NCBI RefSeq assembly: GCF_015477355.1
Contig: NZ_JADLRJ010000012.1
Coordinates: forward strand, 1-64,000
DNA length: 64,000 nt
Reading direction: 5' to 3'
Source: Nocardia blacklockiae
GTDB lineage: Bacteria > Actinomycetota > Actinomycetes > Mycobacteriales > Mycobacteriaceae
The first letter of the stretch is position 1; every line of letters begins with the position of its first letter. The notes under the pieces were generated by a model. That model made no database searches. It saw only the letters and a list, made by a program, of their open reading frames with translations, and was not told the origin of the DNA. A program made the position numbers and the translations under genes. This document shows, piece by piece, positions 27,815 through 39,252 of the stretch.

Positions 27815-28954
27815 CTACGCGTCGAGCTCGTTGACCAGGGCGTCGACCACCGCGACCAGGTCGCCCTGGGCGGATGCTGCGACCCGGCGCTGGCGCTGGT
27901 AGGAGGCGCCGCGCTGGGGGATCTCGGCGACCAGCGCCAGTTCCTTCTCACAGCCGAGTTGTTTGGCGACCGGCTCGAGGCGGTTGAGGAGTTCGGAGAG
28001 GTCGTCGGTGACCAGGCGCTCGTTGCTGTCGGCGTCGGTGATGATGATCGCGTCCAGGCCGTAACGTGCTGCGCGCCACTTGTTCTCCTGCACGTGCCAG
28101 GGCGGGATGGTGGGCAGCGTCTCCCCCGCTTCGACCCGGCGGTCCAGATCCACCACCAGGCAGTGGATGAGCGCGACCAAGGCGGAAAGCTCCAGGCGCG
28201 TGGGGATTCCGTCACACACCCGGACCTCGATGGTGCCCCATTTCGGCGCCGGGCGGATGTCCCAGTGCATGCCGCCGAGCTGCTCGATCACGCCGGTCTT
28301 CATCTGGTCGTGCACGAAACCCTCGAACTGCGACCAATTCTCGAACTGGAAGGGCAGCCCGGCGGTGGGCAGCTGCTGGAACATCAGCGCGCGGTTGCTG
28401 GCGTAGCCGGTGTCGATCCCGGCCCACATCGGCGAGGACGCGGACAGCGCCAGCAGATGCGGATACGACAGCAGCAGCGAGTTCAGGATCGGAAAGACCT
28501 TCTCCGGGTGCGAGACTCCGACGTGCACGTGCACGCCCCAGATCAGCATCTGCCGCCCCCACCACTGGGTGCGTTCGATGAGTTCGTCGTAATGCGCTGT
28601 GCGCGTGAGCTGCTGGGTCGACCACTGCGCGAACGGGTGGGTCCCGGCGCAGAACAGATCCACCCCGACCGCGTCGGCGGCGCTGCGCACGGCGTCCATC
28701 GTGCCGCTCAGGTCGTCGACCACCTCGCCGACGGTGTCGTGCACGCCGCTCACCAATTCGACGGTGTTGCGCAACAGTTCCTTGGTGATCTGCGGGGTGC
28801 CGTCGTGCGCCTTCAGGTCACCGACGGCGTCGAAGACCGCGGCGGCGGTGTTGGACAGGTCGCGCGTGTTCTTGTCGACCAGCGCTATCTCCCACTCGAC
28901 CCCGAGCGTGGGGCGAGGCGAACTGTTCCAGTGAACTCTCCCGGCCCCGCCCAT
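27815..28954 (-). CDS. GCS2-family glutamate-cysteine ligase (YbdK type)
   Basis: ATP-dependent carboxylate-amine ligase of 379 residues. Signatures are TLGVEWEIALVDK at the N-terminus, HVHVGVSHPEKVFP in the middle and APKWGTIEVRVCDGIPT, which together form the metal-nucleotide and glutamate site. YbdK proteins have weak gamma-glutamylcysteine ligase activity; this genus uses mycothiol, so the real substrate is uncertain. The ATG at 28954 lies 10 bp after the sodC stop with GGGTAGGT in the gap, so it is co-transcribed with sodC, as in M. tuberculosis (Rv0433-Rv0432). Confidence 0.88.
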   Translation of the reverse strand: MGGAGRVHWNSSPRPTLGVEWEIALVDKNTRDLSNTAAAVFDAVGDLKAHDGTPQITKELLRNTVELVSGVHDTVGEVVDDLSGTMDAVRSAADAVGVDLFCAGTHPFAQWSTQQLTRTAHYDELIERTQWWGRQMLIWGVHVHVGVSHPEKVFPILNSLLLSYPHLLALSASSPMWAGIDTGYASNRALMFQQLPTAGLPFQFENWSQFEGFVHDQMKTGVIEQLGGMHWDIRPAPKWGTIEVRVCDGIPTRLELSALVALIHCLVVDLDRRVEAGETLPTIPPWHVQENKWRAARYGLDAIIITDADSNERLVTDDLSELLNRLEPVAKQLGCEKELALVAEIPQRGASYQRQRRVAASAQGDLVAVVDALVNELDA

Positions 28955-28964
28955 ACCTACCCGC

Positions 28965-29669
28965 TTACCCGATGACGCCGCAGGCAATCCGGCCGCCCGC
29001 GTCGCCGGTCGCCAGGGTCTCGGCGTCGGGGCCGGCCGTGCCGTTGGCCTGGGTGTATCGACTGGGAACGTTGCCGAAGTTGTCCGCTCCGGCGTGGATC
29101 ATCAGGGCCTTGCCCTTCAGCTCGTCCAGCGTCACGGCGTCGGTGGTGGTGACCAGCTTGGCGGTGCCGTCCTGACGCACCTCGAGCGAGGTGAGGTCGC
29201 CGCTGGCGGGATGCGCGTTCTGGTCGCCGACCTGCAGATGCCCACCCGCGGAGAGGAAGTCGCCGGCCGGGCCGCCCGCCGGCGCGGTGGAGTTGGGCTC
29301 GCACTTGCCGTTCTGGTGCACGTGCAGGCCGTGGAAGCCGGGCTTGAGGCCGTGCGCCTCGACGGTGATCTCGAGGTGGCTGCCGCTCTTGGCCACCGTC
29401 GCGGTGCCGACCTGCACACCGGCGGGGTCCTTCAGCTGCACCGAGACCGAGTCGCCCGGCGCCGCGCTGTGCTCGCCGGTGCCGTGCTCGCCGCTCGCGT
29501 GCTCACCCGTGCCGCCCGGGGCCGCCGAGCCCGTCCACACCGGCGGCGTGGTCCCCTTGGCGTCACTCGACTCCTGGCTGTTGGTGCAGGCTGCGAGGCC
29601 GAGGACCGCGATCGCCAGCACCGGGGTCACAGTCCGCCAGGACGGGCGACGAGTTGTGGACGGGGCCAT
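28965..29669 (-). CDS. sodC: Cu/Zn superoxide dismutase, lipoprotein
   Basis: Destroys superoxide at the cell envelope. A 234-residue precursor with signal peptide and lipobox LAAC near residue 28, a His/Gly linker (EHASGEHGTGEH) that may help load metal, and the SOD fold. Copper ligands are in GLHVHQNGKC and MIHAGADN, zinc ligands in GGHLQVGDQNAHPASGDL; the Cys in HQNGKC and that in GGRIACGVIG form the conserved disulfide. AAGGAG precedes the ATG. A 10-bp direct repeat overlaps this ribosome site. Confidence 0.95.
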   Translation of the reverse strand: MAPSTTRRPSWRTVTPVLAIAVLGLAACTNSQESSDAKGTTPPVWTGSAAPGGTGEHASGEHGTGEHSAAPGDSVSVQLKDPAGVQVGTATVAKSGSHLEITVEAHGLKPGFHGLHVHQNGKCEPNSTAPAGGPAGDFLSAGGHLQVGDQNAHPASGDLTSLEVRQDGTAKLVTTTDAVTLDELKGKALMIHAGADNFGNVPSRYTQANGTAGPDAETLATGDAGGRIACGVIG

Positions 29670-29680
29670 CGGGGAACTCC

Positions 29681-29705
29681 TTTACGAGTACCGAGTTTAC
29701 GAGTA
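29681..29705 (-). promoter_or_regulatory. Direct repeat in the sodC leader
   Basis: TTTACGAGTA (plus strand) occurs at 29681-29690 and 29696-29705, 15 bp apart. The proximal copy abuts the sodC ribosome-binding site. The spacing suggests either a regulator site or a local duplication; nothing in the sequence tells which. Confidence 0.4.
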
Positions 29706-29794
29706 AAGCTGCGTGGACGAATTCGTTACCGGTCAAGATGATGCCAGAGCCGTTACGCGGCACCGGCGTCGGGCCGGTCGGTCGGTCGAGCCGT

Positions 29795-30361
29795 TCAGTT
29801 GCCGGTCACGATGACGATCACTCCGGGCGGCGAACTCGCCAGACCCGCGAATCGCGGCTCCGCCGTGACGCCCAGTTCCTCGGCGATCTGCTGGGCGGCG
29901 GCCTGCTCGCCCGGCGAATTCCCGTAGTACACAGTTGTTTTCGGAATCACGCCGCCGGGATAGTTGCCCGTCTCGGCGACCGTCCAGCCCTCGGCGGTGA
30001 GCTGACCCGCGGTGCGCGCGGCCAGACCCGCGACGGTGCTGTTGTTGAGCACGCGCACGGGGACCGCCTTGTCCGCGGCCGCCGTGGTGGTCACGGCGCT
30101 GGTGGTGGTCGACGACGCGGCGGTCGTGGTGGTGGTCGTGGATTCGGCGGCCGAGGTGGTGGTGGCGGCCGGCTTCGAGGTCGTGGTGCTGGTGGGCTGG
30201 CCCTGCGTCGCCTGGCCCTGCGTCGAGGTCTCCGACGCGGTGGACTCGGAGCTCGACAGCGACATCGCACCGAGACCGGCGAACACGATGGCCAGTGCGA
30301 TCAATACCATCGCGAGCGCTCGCAGCGGCGGTCCACCGGAGGGCGGATTGGGGTTGCTCAC
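29795..30361 (-). CDS. virR: LytR C-terminal-domain membrane protein (VirR/Rv0431-like)
   Basis: A 188-residue protein: short cytoplasmic head, one membrane helix (LRALAMVLIALAIVFAGLGA, about 13-33), a long Thr/Ser/Ala spacer (36-97) and an extracytoplasmic LytR_C domain (VPVRVLNNSTVAGLAARTAG to the end). In M. tuberculosis the positional counterpart Rv0431 (VirR) controls vesicle release and cell-wall remodelling. Start is GTG at 30361; -10 TAGGGT (30369-30374) lies 7 nt upstream, so it is probably leaderless. Symbol given by synteny and domain match. Confidence 0.82.
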   Translation of the reverse strand: MSNPNPPSGGPPLRALAMVLIALAIVFAGLGAMSLSSSESTASETSTQGQATQGQPTSTTTSKPAATTTSAAESTTTTTTAASSTTTSAVTTTAAADKAVPVRVLNNSTVAGLAARTAGQLTAEGWTVAETGNYPGGVIPKTTVYYGNSPGEQAAAQQIAEELGVTAEPRFAGLASSPPGVIVIVTGN

Positions 30362-30400
30362 CTGCTCGACCCTAGTCCTAGCGGGGCACGCACGCCCGCA

Positions 30401-30760
30401 TCACACCTGGAAGCCCAGGCGCCGGGCCGCGCGCGCCTTCTGGCGGCTGGCGCGCAACCGGCGCAGCCGCTTCACCAGCATGGGGTCGGCGGCCAGCGCC
30501 TCGGGCTTGTCGACGACGGCGTTGAGCACCTGGTAGTAGCGGGTGGCCGACATGCCGAACAGCTCGCGGATCGCTTCCTCCTTGGCGCCCGCGTACTTCC
30601 ACCACTTGCGCTCGAAATCGAGAATGTCGAGTTCACGGCGGCTCAGGCCGCCCGGGTTGTCCGCGTCGATGTCGCCGACCGGCACTGCCACCGCGGCATC
30701 CGCACCCGTGGAAGAGCTGTCCTCGCTTGCGGAAAGGTTCCGGGCCGCTGCGCTGTCCAT
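30401..30760 (-). CDS. DUF3263 domain protein (Rv0430-like)
   Basis: A 119-residue protein with an acidic, disordered N-terminus and a DUF3263 domain (LSRRELDILDFERKWWKYAG to MLVKRLRRLRASRQKARAAR) that has helix-turn-helix character (KEEAIRELFGMSATRYYQVLN). A DNA-binding role is plausible. The ATG at 30760 follows GGGAG by 6 nt; an in-frame ATG at 30802 would add 14 residues. Ends 39 bp before the virR start, as in M. tuberculosis. Confidence 0.85.
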   Translation of the reverse strand: MDSAAARNLSASEDSSSTGADAAVAVPVGDIDADNPGGLSRRELDILDFERKWWKYAGAKEEAIRELFGMSATRYYQVLNAVVDKPEALAADPMLVKRLRRLRASRQKARAARRLGFQV

Positions 30761-30904
30761 ATCGCTCCCTCGCCGAGTTACAACTGACGACTCGACGCTC
30801 ATTCAACCATGAACGACGGTGTTGTCCGCGGCGTCGCACGGCGTGTCGGCCCTCGGCGACGTGTCCGCCGGACCGCCGCGGCCGTCCGCGTAAAGTGACC
30901 GACC

Positions 30905-31495
30905 ATGGCGATTCTCCCGATCCGCATCGTCGGCGATCCGGTTCTGCACAATCCGACCGAGAAGGTCACCCGGTCGCCCGAGGAACTCGCCGGGCTGATC
31001 GCCGACATGTTCGAGACGCTCGACGCCGCACACGGTGTGGGCCTGGCGGCCAATCAGGTCGGCGAGTCGCTGCGCCTGTTCGTCTACGACTGCCCCGACG
31101 TCGACGCCGACGGCAGCGTGAACCGGCGGCGCGGCGTGGTGGTCAATCCGGTGCTGGAGACCTCCGCGATCCCCGAGACGATGCCGGATCCCGACGACGA
31201 CGAGGAGGGCTGCCTGTCCGTGCCGGGCGAGCAGTACCCCACCGGCCGCGCCGACTGGGCGCGCGTCACCGGCACCGACGAGCACGGCGAGCCGGTCGAG
31301 ATCGAGGGCAAGGGCTTCTTCGCCCGGATGCTGCAGCACGAGGTCGGCCATCTCGACGGCTTCCTCTACGTGGACGTGCTGGTCGGCCGCAACGCGCGCG
31401 CGGCCAAGAAGGCGATCAAGCGGAACGGCTGGGGCGTACCGGGTTTGAGCTGGGTCCCGGGCACCGTGCCGGATCCGTTCGGGCATGACGACTGA
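30905..31495 (+). CDS. def: Peptide deformylase
   Basis: Removes the formyl group from the initiator Met of new proteins. The 196-residue enzyme has all three motifs: [15 protein letters not shown] (metal-binding Cys) and QHEVGHLDG (two metal-binding His and the catalytic Glu). An acidic insertion PDPDDDEEG precedes motif 2. A -10 candidate TAAAGT lies 8 nt before the ATG. It overlaps the next gene by 11 bp. Confidence 0.96.
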   Translation: MAILPIRIVGDPVLHNPTEKVTRSPEELAGLIADMFETLDAAHGVGLAANQVGESLRLFVYDCPDVDADGSVNRRRGVVVNPVLETSAIPETMPDPDDDEEGCLSVPGEQYPTGRADWARVTGTDEHGEPVEIEGKGFFARMLQHEVGHLDGFLYVDVLVGRNARAAKKAIKRNGWGVPGLSWVPGTVPDPFGHDD

Positions 31496-32447
31496 GCCCC
31501 CGGAGCTCCCGCCCGGCCGACGGGTGGTGGTGCGGTATCGGCTGCCCGCCGGCTATCCCCAGCAGTTCACCGACGTCATCGGCGAACTGGTAGCCCTCGA
31601 TCCCCCGACCGTGCGCACCGCCGACGGCCAGACGGTGGCCATCGCGGCCGATCGCGTGGTGGCGATGAAACCGTTGGGGCCCAGGCCGATTCGCACCCGC
31701 GAGATCCGCGCGCTGGAGGCGGCGGCGTGCGACGGCTGGCCCGGTACCGACCGCGCCACGGTGGACGGCTGGGTACTGGCCGCCGGCCACGGCTATACCA
31801 ATCGCGCCAATTCCGCTGTGCCGGTGGGTAGTTCGGAGCAACCGGCGAATCCGCATCCGGAGACGCTGCACCGCATCGGCGAGTGGTACACCGAGCGCGG
31901 GCTACCGCTGAGACTGCGGCTGCCCGACCGCCTGTCCCCCGTGCCGCCCGGCTGGCGGACCTGGGGCGAGACCCGCGTGCTGGCGATCGACATCGACAAT
32001 TTCGTACTGCCGCAAGGTCCTTCGATGGTGCGGGTGGACACCGCGCCGCACGATGGCTGGCTGGAGCTGTACCGGTTCCAGGGCGAGGACACCGTGCCGG
32101 TGCCGCCGCCGCAGCCCGACGAGGCGGTGCTGACCGCGGTGCGCGACGGCGAGATCGGTTTCGCCGCACTGGGTCTGCCGACCGCGCTGGCGGTCGGGCG
32201 GGGCGCGGTCACCACCGCGCCGGACGGCCGCCGCTGGGTCGGGCTGACCTGCGTCGCGGTCGCGGCTCCGCACCGCCGCCACGGCCTGGGCACGCTGATC
32301 TGCGCCGAACTCGTGCGCTGGGGCCACCGCCGCGGCGCCACCCACGCCTACGTCCAGGTGGCGGCGGACAATGGTGGGGCGCTGGCGATGTACCGGGAGA
32401 TGGGCTTCGTCGAGCACCACGGCTATCGCTACGCGGCCCCGGCCTGA
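31485..32447 (+). CDS. GNAT-family N-acetyltransferase (Rv0428c-like)
   Basis: A 320-residue protein with an N-terminal SH3-like stretch (about 1-70, [11 protein letters not shown]...[18 protein letters not shown]) and a C-terminal GNAT acetyl-CoA fold ([43 protein letters not shown]). The substrate is unknown. It starts inside def and precedes xthA, the same order as in M. tuberculosis Rv0429c-Rv0427c. Confidence 0.88.
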   Translation: MTTEPPELPPGRRVVVRYRLPAGYPQQFTDVIGELVALDPPTVRTADGQTVAIAADRVVAMKPLGPRPIRTREIRALEAAACDGWPGTDRATVDGWVLAAGHGYTNRANSAVPVGSSEQPANPHPETLHRIGEWYTERGLPLRLRLPDRLSPVPPGWRTWGETRVLAIDIDNFVLPQGPSMVRVDTAPHDGWLELYRFQGEDTVPVPPPQPDEAVLTAVRDGEIGFAALGLPTALAVGRGAVTTAPDGRRWVGLTCVAVAAPHRRHGLGTLICAELVRWGHRRGATHAYVQVAADNGGALAMYREMGFVEHHGYRYAAPA

Positions 32448-32508
32448 GCAGACGGACACCTGGCCCGGCAGGACCGCGGTCGGACAAGCACACGAGGAGA
32501 ACTTGGCA

Positions 32509-33324
32509 GTGCGGTTGGCTACCTGGAACGTGAATTCGATTCGCTCCCGGCTGGATCGGGTGCTGGCGTGGCTGGACGCCGCCGACATCGACGTGCTGGC
32601 CCTCCAGGAGACCAAGTGCCGCGACGACCAGTTCCCGTCGGAGCGGTTCGAGGAGGCGGGCTACGAGGTCGCGCACGTCGGGTTCAGCCAGTGGAACGGG
32701 GTGGCCATCGCCTCCCGCGTCGGCCTGGACGACGTCGAGATCGCCTTCCCCGGCCAGCCCGGTTTCGACAAGGACGCGGACGCCTCGCTGCTCGCCGCGC
32801 CCGTGGTGGAGGCCCGCGCCCTGGGCGCCACCTGCGGCGGCGTGCGAGTGTGGAGCCTGTACGTGCCCAACGGCCGCGCGCTGGGCGACCCGCACTACGC
32901 CTACAAGCTGGAATGGCTTGCGGCCCTGCGCGAGACCGGCTCGCGCTGGCTGGCCGAGGACCCCGCGGCGCAGATCGCGCTGGTCGGCGACTGGAACATC
33001 GCCCCGACCGACGACGACGTGTGGTCGCCCGCCCTGTTCGTGGGCAGAACCCATGTCTCCCAACCGGAACGGGACGCGTTCGAGGCCATCACCGCGGCGG
33101 GCTTCACCGACGTGATGCGGCCGTTCGCACCGGGCCCCGGGGTGTACACCTACTGGGATTACACGCAGTTGCGCTTCCCGCGCAAGGAGGGCATGCGCAT
33201 CGACTTCATCCTCGCCTCGCCCGCCCTGGCCGCCCGGGTCACCGACGCGTCGGTCGACCGCGAGCAGCGAAAAGGCAAGGCGCCCAGCGATCATGCGCCG
33301 GTGGTCGCCGAATTCTCGGACTGA
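32509..33324 (+). CDS. xthA: Exodeoxyribonuclease III
   Basis: AP endonuclease / 3'-5' exonuclease of base-excision repair, 271 residues. Conserved blocks are LATWNVNSIRSRL, LQETKCRDDQFP (metal Glu), VGDWNIAPTDDDVW (Asp/Asn), MRIDFILASP and SDHAPV (catalytic His). GTG at 32509 gives the standard N-terminus; a TTG two codons earlier is also near the GAGGAG site. Confidence 0.94.
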   Translation: MRLATWNVNSIRSRLDRVLAWLDAADIDVLALQETKCRDDQFPSERFEEAGYEVAHVGFSQWNGVAIASRVGLDDVEIAFPGQPGFDKDADASLLAAPVVEARALGATCGGVRVWSLYVPNGRALGDPHYAYKLEWLAALRETGSRWLAEDPAAQIALVGDWNIAPTDDDVWSPALFVGRTHVSQPERDAFEAITAAGFTDVMRPFAPGPGVYTYWDYTQLRFPRKEGMRIDFILASPALAARVTDASVDREQRKGKAPSDHAPVVAEFSD

Positions 33325-33330
33325 GCGCGG

Positions 33331-33969
33331 TCAGGCGGGCCGGGTCTTGATGGCGTCCTGGGAGATGAAGACGTCGTAGCTGCCGGTGGAGGCGACCACG
33401 GCATTGCCGTACGCCGAGCGCACGAAAGGCTTTGTATACCAGGTGTGCTGCTGCATGTCCTCGAAGAAGTCGCGGTCGCTGCCGTTGAGGAAGATGTGGT
33501 TCTGCTTGGTGGCGTCACCGTCCGAGCGCTCGCCGAACAGCCGGGTCACCGTGTACCCGGAGTGGAAGCCGAGGGTGTTCACCCAGTGCTCGAGTTCGAC
33601 GATGTTGGCCTGCAACACCCACATGTCCCCTTCGACGCGGAACTTCTCGTGCCGGTCGTCGTGGTTGCCGTCGCCGTAGAGGGTCAGCTCGACGTCCATC
33701 GTGTGCGGCTGGCCGTCCACCGGTGTCGCCACCACGTGCGCGGCCTTCACCTCACCGGTCAGGCCCAGGTAGGTCTGCAGCAGCGTGGTCACCCAGAGGA
33801 CGACCACGGCCAGCAGCGCCAGCACCAGCGCCCCGGCTCCCCTGCCGGGCAACGCCTTCCACCCGACCTTCCGCGCTTTGAGCACCGCGCTGACCAGCAG
33901 TCCCACGGCAAGCACGACGAGCACGAGCAGAAAGGCCTGAATCCAGCCGAAATTCACCGGGTACACCAT
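33331..33969 (-). CDS. Two-helix membrane protein, hypothetical
   Basis: A 212-residue protein with two N-terminal membrane helices (WIQAFLLVLVVLAVGLLVSAVL, ALVLALLAVVVLWVTTLLQTYLGL) and a soluble domain of about 140 residues, likely outside, containing VELTLYGDGNHDD, MWVLQANIVELEHWVNTLGFHSGY and TWYTKPFVRSAYGN. No family recognised. -10 TACAAC (33976-33981) lies 6 nt before the ATG, so it is probably leaderless. It converges with xthA, 6 bp away. Confidence 0.7.
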   Translation of the reverse strand: MVYPVNFGWIQAFLLVLVVLAVGLLVSAVLKARKVGWKALPGRGAGALVLALLAVVVLWVTTLLQTYLGLTGEVKAAHVVATPVDGQPHTMDVELTLYGDGNHDDRHEKFRVEGDMWVLQANIVELEHWVNTLGFHSGYTVTRLFGERSDGDATKQNHIFLNGSDRDFFEDMQQHTWYTKPFVRSAYGNAVVASTGSYDVFISQDAIKTRPA

Positions 33970-34037
33970 GCGGTAGTTGTACCCGCCCCGGAACTGCTCT
34001 GCGCGTCACGAAAAGGGCACGCTTGTATTCCGTTGGC

Positions 34038-35864
34038 TCAGAATGCGGCCTCGTCCAGACGCATGATGTCGTTGTCGAGGTTCTCCACCACCGCGCGCAC
34101 GCCGCTGAGCAGCGGCAGCCGGTTCTTCGCGAACCACGAAGCGACGCCGATCTTTCCGGCGTAGAAGTGGCGGTCGCGGTCCGACGGCTGCCCGTCCAGC
34201 GCGGCCTGGGCCACCGCGGCCTGCGCCAGCAGCCGCCAGCCGATCACCAGATCGCCGGTGGCGTGCAGGAAGCGCACCGAGCCGAGGCCGACCTTGTAGA
34301 TCTCCTCCGGATTCTGCTGCGACGCCATCAGATACTCGGTGAGCGCGGCGGCCATCGCCTGCACGTCGGCCAGCGCCGCGCCGAGCAGTTTCCGCTCGTG
34401 TTCGAGCCGGGCCTCGCCCGCGTCGGCGAACTGCTGGATCAGCCCCGCGACGTGGGCCAGCGCCACGCCCTTGTCGCGAATGATCTTGCGGAAGAAGAAG
34501 TCCTGCGCCTGGATCGCGGTGGTGCCCTCGTACAGGCTGTCGATCTTGACGTCGCGGATGTACTGCTCGATCGGATAGTCCTGCAGATAACCCGAGCCGC
34601 CGAAGGTCTGCAGCGATTCGGTCAGCGTCTCGTAGGCCCGCTCGGAGCCACAGCCCTTGACGATCGGCAGCAGCAGATCGTTGACGCGCGCCGCGAGTTC
34701 CGGATCCGCGCCGAAATTCGCCTGTGCCACATCGTCGTTCTGATACGCCGAGGTGTACAGGTACAGCGCGCGCAGCCCCTCCGAGTACGCCTTCTGCAGC
34801 GCCAGGCTGCGCCGCACGTCGGGGTGGTGGGTGATGGTGACGCGCGGCGCGGTCTTGTCCGTCATCTGCGTCAGGTCCGCGCCCTGCACGCGAGTCTTGG
34901 CGTACTCCAAGGCATTCAGGTACCCGCTGGACAGCGTGCCGGCCGACAGGACGCCCACCATCATGCGCGCGTTCTCGATCACCTTGAACATCTGCGCGAT
35001 GCCGTTGTGCACCTCGCCGACCAGATAGCCGACGGCCGGCTTGTCGCCGCCGTAGGTGAGTTCACAGGTGGGCGAGGACTTGATACCCATCTTGTGCTCG
35101 AGGTTGGTGACGAGCACGCCATTGCGCTCGCCCAGTTCCATCGTCTCCCGGTCGAACAGGAACTTAGGCACCGCGAACAGCGACAGGCCCTTGGTCCCCG
35201 GACCGGCGCCCTCGGGGCGCGCCAGGGTGAGATGGATGATGTTCTCGGCGGTGTCGCCCAGGTCGCCGCCGGAGATGAAGCGCTTCACGCCCTCGATGTG
35301 CCAGGTGCCGTCGGGCTGCCGCACCGCCTTGGTGCGGCCCATGCCCACGTCGGAGCCGGCGTCGGGCTCGGTGAGCACCATGGTGCCGCCCCAGCGCTGC
35401 TCCCACGCGTGCTGGGCCCAGCGCCGCTGCTCCTCGGTGCCCTCGTTGAACAGCACGGTGTGCATCAGCGGGCCCATATTGAAGAAGCTCGCCGAATTGT
35501 TCGCCGCCACAAGCATTTCCTGCGTCGCCCACACCAGCGGCGACGGCGCGGTGACACCGCCCATCTCGACGGGCATGCCCAGCCCCGACCAGCCGGCCTC
35601 GTTCACCGCGGCGACGGTCTTGCGCAGCGGGTCCGGGACGATCACGGTGTGATTCGCCGCGTCGAAGCGCAGCGGGTCGCGGTCGGCGGCGACGAAAGAC
35701 TCGGCGACCGGCCCCTCCGCCAGTCGCAGCACCTCGGCCAGGATGCCGCGCGCGGTCTCGGAGTCCAGATCGCCGTACGCGCCGCCGTCCAGCAGCGCCC
35801 CGATTCCCAGCACCTCGAACAAGTTGAACTCGATGTCTCGCAGGTTCGCCTTGTAGTGCGACAC
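34038..35864 (-). CDS. Acyl-CoA dehydrogenase, FadE5-like
   Basis: FAD-dependent alpha,beta-dehydrogenation of acyl-CoA in beta-oxidation. At 608 residues it is of the large ACAD class; the start [20 protein letters not shown] is nearly the same as that of mycobacterial FadE5, which has broad chain-length range. The flavin-binding block [16 protein letters not shown] and C-terminal block are present, and the extra C-terminal helical domain accounts for the length. The GTG start follows GAGGAGG by 7 nt. A divergent TetR gene 287 bp away may regulate it. Confidence 0.9.
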   Translation of the reverse strand: MSHYKANLRDIEFNLFEVLGIGALLDGGAYGDLDSETARGILAEVLRLAEGPVAESFVAADRDPLRFDAANHTVIVPDPLRKTVAAVNEAGWSGLGMPVEMGGVTAPSPLVWATQEMLVAANNSASFFNMGPLMHTVLFNEGTEEQRRWAQHAWEQRWGGTMVLTEPDAGSDVGMGRTKAVRQPDGTWHIEGVKRFISGGDLGDTAENIIHLTLARPEGAGPGTKGLSLFAVPKFLFDRETMELGERNGVLVTNLEHKMGIKSSPTCELTYGGDKPAVGYLVGEVHNGIAQMFKVIENARMMVGVLSAGTLSSGYLNALEYAKTRVQGADLTQMTDKTAPRVTITHHPDVRRSLALQKAYSEGLRALYLYTSAYQNDDVAQANFGADPELAARVNDLLLPIVKGCGSERAYETLTESLQTFGGSGYLQDYPIEQYIRDVKIDSLYEGTTAIQAQDFFFRKIIRDKGVALAHVAGLIQQFADAGEARLEHERKLLGAALADVQAMAAALTEYLMASQQNPEEIYKVGLGSVRFLHATGDLVIGWRLLAQAAVAQAALDGQPSDRDRHFYAGKIGVASWFAKNRLPLLSGVRAVVENLDNDIMRLDEAAF

Positions 35865-36138
35865 GGACCGGCCTCCTCGAACTGGGTCGAATAGCAGCGT
35901 GTGCCGACTGACCACACACGCCCGGGTGATGTTGTCCCTGGAGGTTGCCGTACGGCCGTCCGGTTACGCAACCGTAGGCTCCGATCCGGCCCGCATATTC
36001 TTCGTACCTTGTACAAAGCCGATACATCAGGGCAAACACATCACACGCGAACGCCGTGGGCCGACGTACCCCCATCTAAGCACCGATTTGCCAGAGATAT
36101 GCCGAATTACGACCGGCCGAAAAGGGCATAACCGCTGA

Positions 36139-36151
36139 TATCTTTGTCCGC
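36139..36151 (+). promoter_or_regulatory. -10 box of leaderless TetR gene
   Basis: TATCTT (36139-36144) is followed by 7 nt and then the ATG at 36152, with no ribosome site. Confidence 0.5.
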
Positions 36152-36778
36152 ATGGGTGCGGATTCGGCAGTGCGGCCGCGACAACGGGCGCAACATCTCG
36201 GACCCGAGCGGCGCCGCCCGCAAGTGCTCGACGTCGCCTTACGCATCGCCGTGGAGGACGGCATCGCGGCCATCACCATCGCCGCCGTCGCCGAACGCAT
36301 GAATGTGACCCGGCCGGTCGTCTACGCCTGCTACGCCGATCGGGTGGAGCTCATCGACGCGCTGTTGCAGCGCGAGGAGTCGTATCTGATCAGCGGCATC
36401 ATCGACGCGCTGCCGCGGCGTCGCGTGGAGGCCGACGAAGAGGTGTTCGTCGAGGGTTTCCGCGCCCTGCTGGAGACCGTGGCCGCCCGCCCCGAGACGT
36501 GGAAGTTGTTGTACGGCAACCCCGATCCGGCCGTCGCGGGCTCGTTCGGCCGCGGCCGCAAACTCGCCGTCGAGCGCTGCACCCGGCGGCTGCGGCCCAC
36601 CCTGCACGCGTGGGGCACCGCCGACGCCGAACGCAAACTCCCGGCCCTGGTGGAACTGTGGGTCTCCGCGGGCGAGGGCGCGGTGCGCACGCTGCTGGCC
36701 GGCGACGGCGCTTGGACGCCGCAGGATCTGGGCGCGTTCGTCGGCGCGGCGGTGTACCGCGCACTGCGCGACGCCTGA
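36152..36778 (+). CDS. TetR-family transcriptional regulator
   Basis: A 208-residue regulator with N-terminal helix-turn-helix (AAITIAAVAERMNVTRPVVYACYADRVELIDALL, about 40-72) and an all-helical ligand-binding domain. It is transcribed divergently from the FadE5-like gene, which suggests control of that gene. The intergenic region contains the palindrome TTGTACAA near 36008 as one possible site. Confidence 0.88.
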   Translation: MGADSAVRPRQRAQHLGPERRRPQVLDVALRIAVEDGIAAITIAAVAERMNVTRPVVYACYADRVELIDALLQREESYLISGIIDALPRRRVEADEEVFVEGFRALLETVAARPETWKLLYGNPDPAVAGSFGRGRKLAVERCTRRLRPTLHAWGTADAERKLPALVELWVSAGEGAVRTLLAGDGAWTPQDLGAFVGAAVYRALRDA

Positions 36779-36920
36779 GCAGGTAATTCACCGCGCAGCC
36801 GGGTGTCCGGCCGAGAGCTCGCGCACGCCCAACGCGCCGTGGCGAATTCGGGCCATCCGCACGGTCCGCCGACACGGACCGGCGGGGGCATGTACCCTCG
36901 CCGGAGACAACTGCACATGC

Positions 36921-38685
<1,765 letters not shown>

Positions 38686-38702
38686 TTCGCGCACCGCACA
38701 TC

Positions 38703-38760
38703 CCGTCGGCCCCGTGGAGGTCGGGGTCCCGCCTGACCCCGATCTCCGCCGGGCCGACGG
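38703..38760. terminator. Bidirectional terminator between thiC and the VOC gene
   Basis: CCGTCGGCCC pairs with GGGCCGACGG (10 bp), and an inner stem GGTCGGGGTC / GACCCCGATC closes a CCGCCT loop. It lies 17 nt after thiC and 20 nt after the convergent VOC gene. Confidence 0.8.
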
Positions 38761-38779
38761 CGTATGGCGGCGCGAGAAC

Positions 38780-39178
38780 TCAAGCGCGCGTGGAGATCTG
38801 CTGGATGCCCCAGGCGTTGCCGTCGGGATCGGCGAAGAACAGGAAGCCGATGTTGTCGAGGGAACCGTCGGGGCTCGGCGCGACCTCCTGGATCTCGCCG
38901 GGGTCGAAGCCGCGCTCGAGGAGTTCGGCGCGCGCCCTGGGCAAGTCGGGCACGACCAGTTGCAGGCCGTGCAGCGAGCCGGGCTCCATCTTCGCGAAGG
39001 CGCGCTGCCCGATGACGATCGAGCAGCCCGAGCCGGGCGGCGTGAGCTGCACGACGCGTGACCCGTCGCCGACCGTGATGTCGTGGTCGACGACGAAGCC
39101 GAGCTTGTCGCCGTAGAACTCCTTGGCCCGGTCGATGTCCGTCACCGGGACGACTACCACCTCGAGTGTCCAGTTCAC
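38780..39178 (-). CDS. VOC-family (glyoxalase/dioxygenase-like) protein
   Basis: A 132-residue protein with two beta-alpha-beta-beta-beta modules (VVVVPVTDIDRAKEFYGDKLGF; LQLVVPDLPRARAELLERGF) and a C-terminal FFADPDGNAWGIQQ typical of VOC enzymes. The metal-binding pattern is incomplete, so antibiotic/toxin binding or an unrelated enzymatic role remain open. GTG start. Next gene upstream is a TetR on the same strand, 74 bp away, perhaps its regulator. Confidence 0.82.
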   Translation of the reverse strand: MNWTLEVVVVPVTDIDRAKEFYGDKLGFVVDHDITVGDGSRVVQLTPPGSGCSIVIGQRAFAKMEPGSLHGLQLVVPDLPRARAELLERGFDPGEIQEVAPSPDGSLDNIGFLFFADPDGNAWGIQQISTRA

Positions 39179-39252
39179 CTGCGTTCCCTTCGTCTGCGCA
39201 ACACCGGCACGACTGTGGACGGAGCGGCGGGGCGGAATTCATCGCTGTCTCT

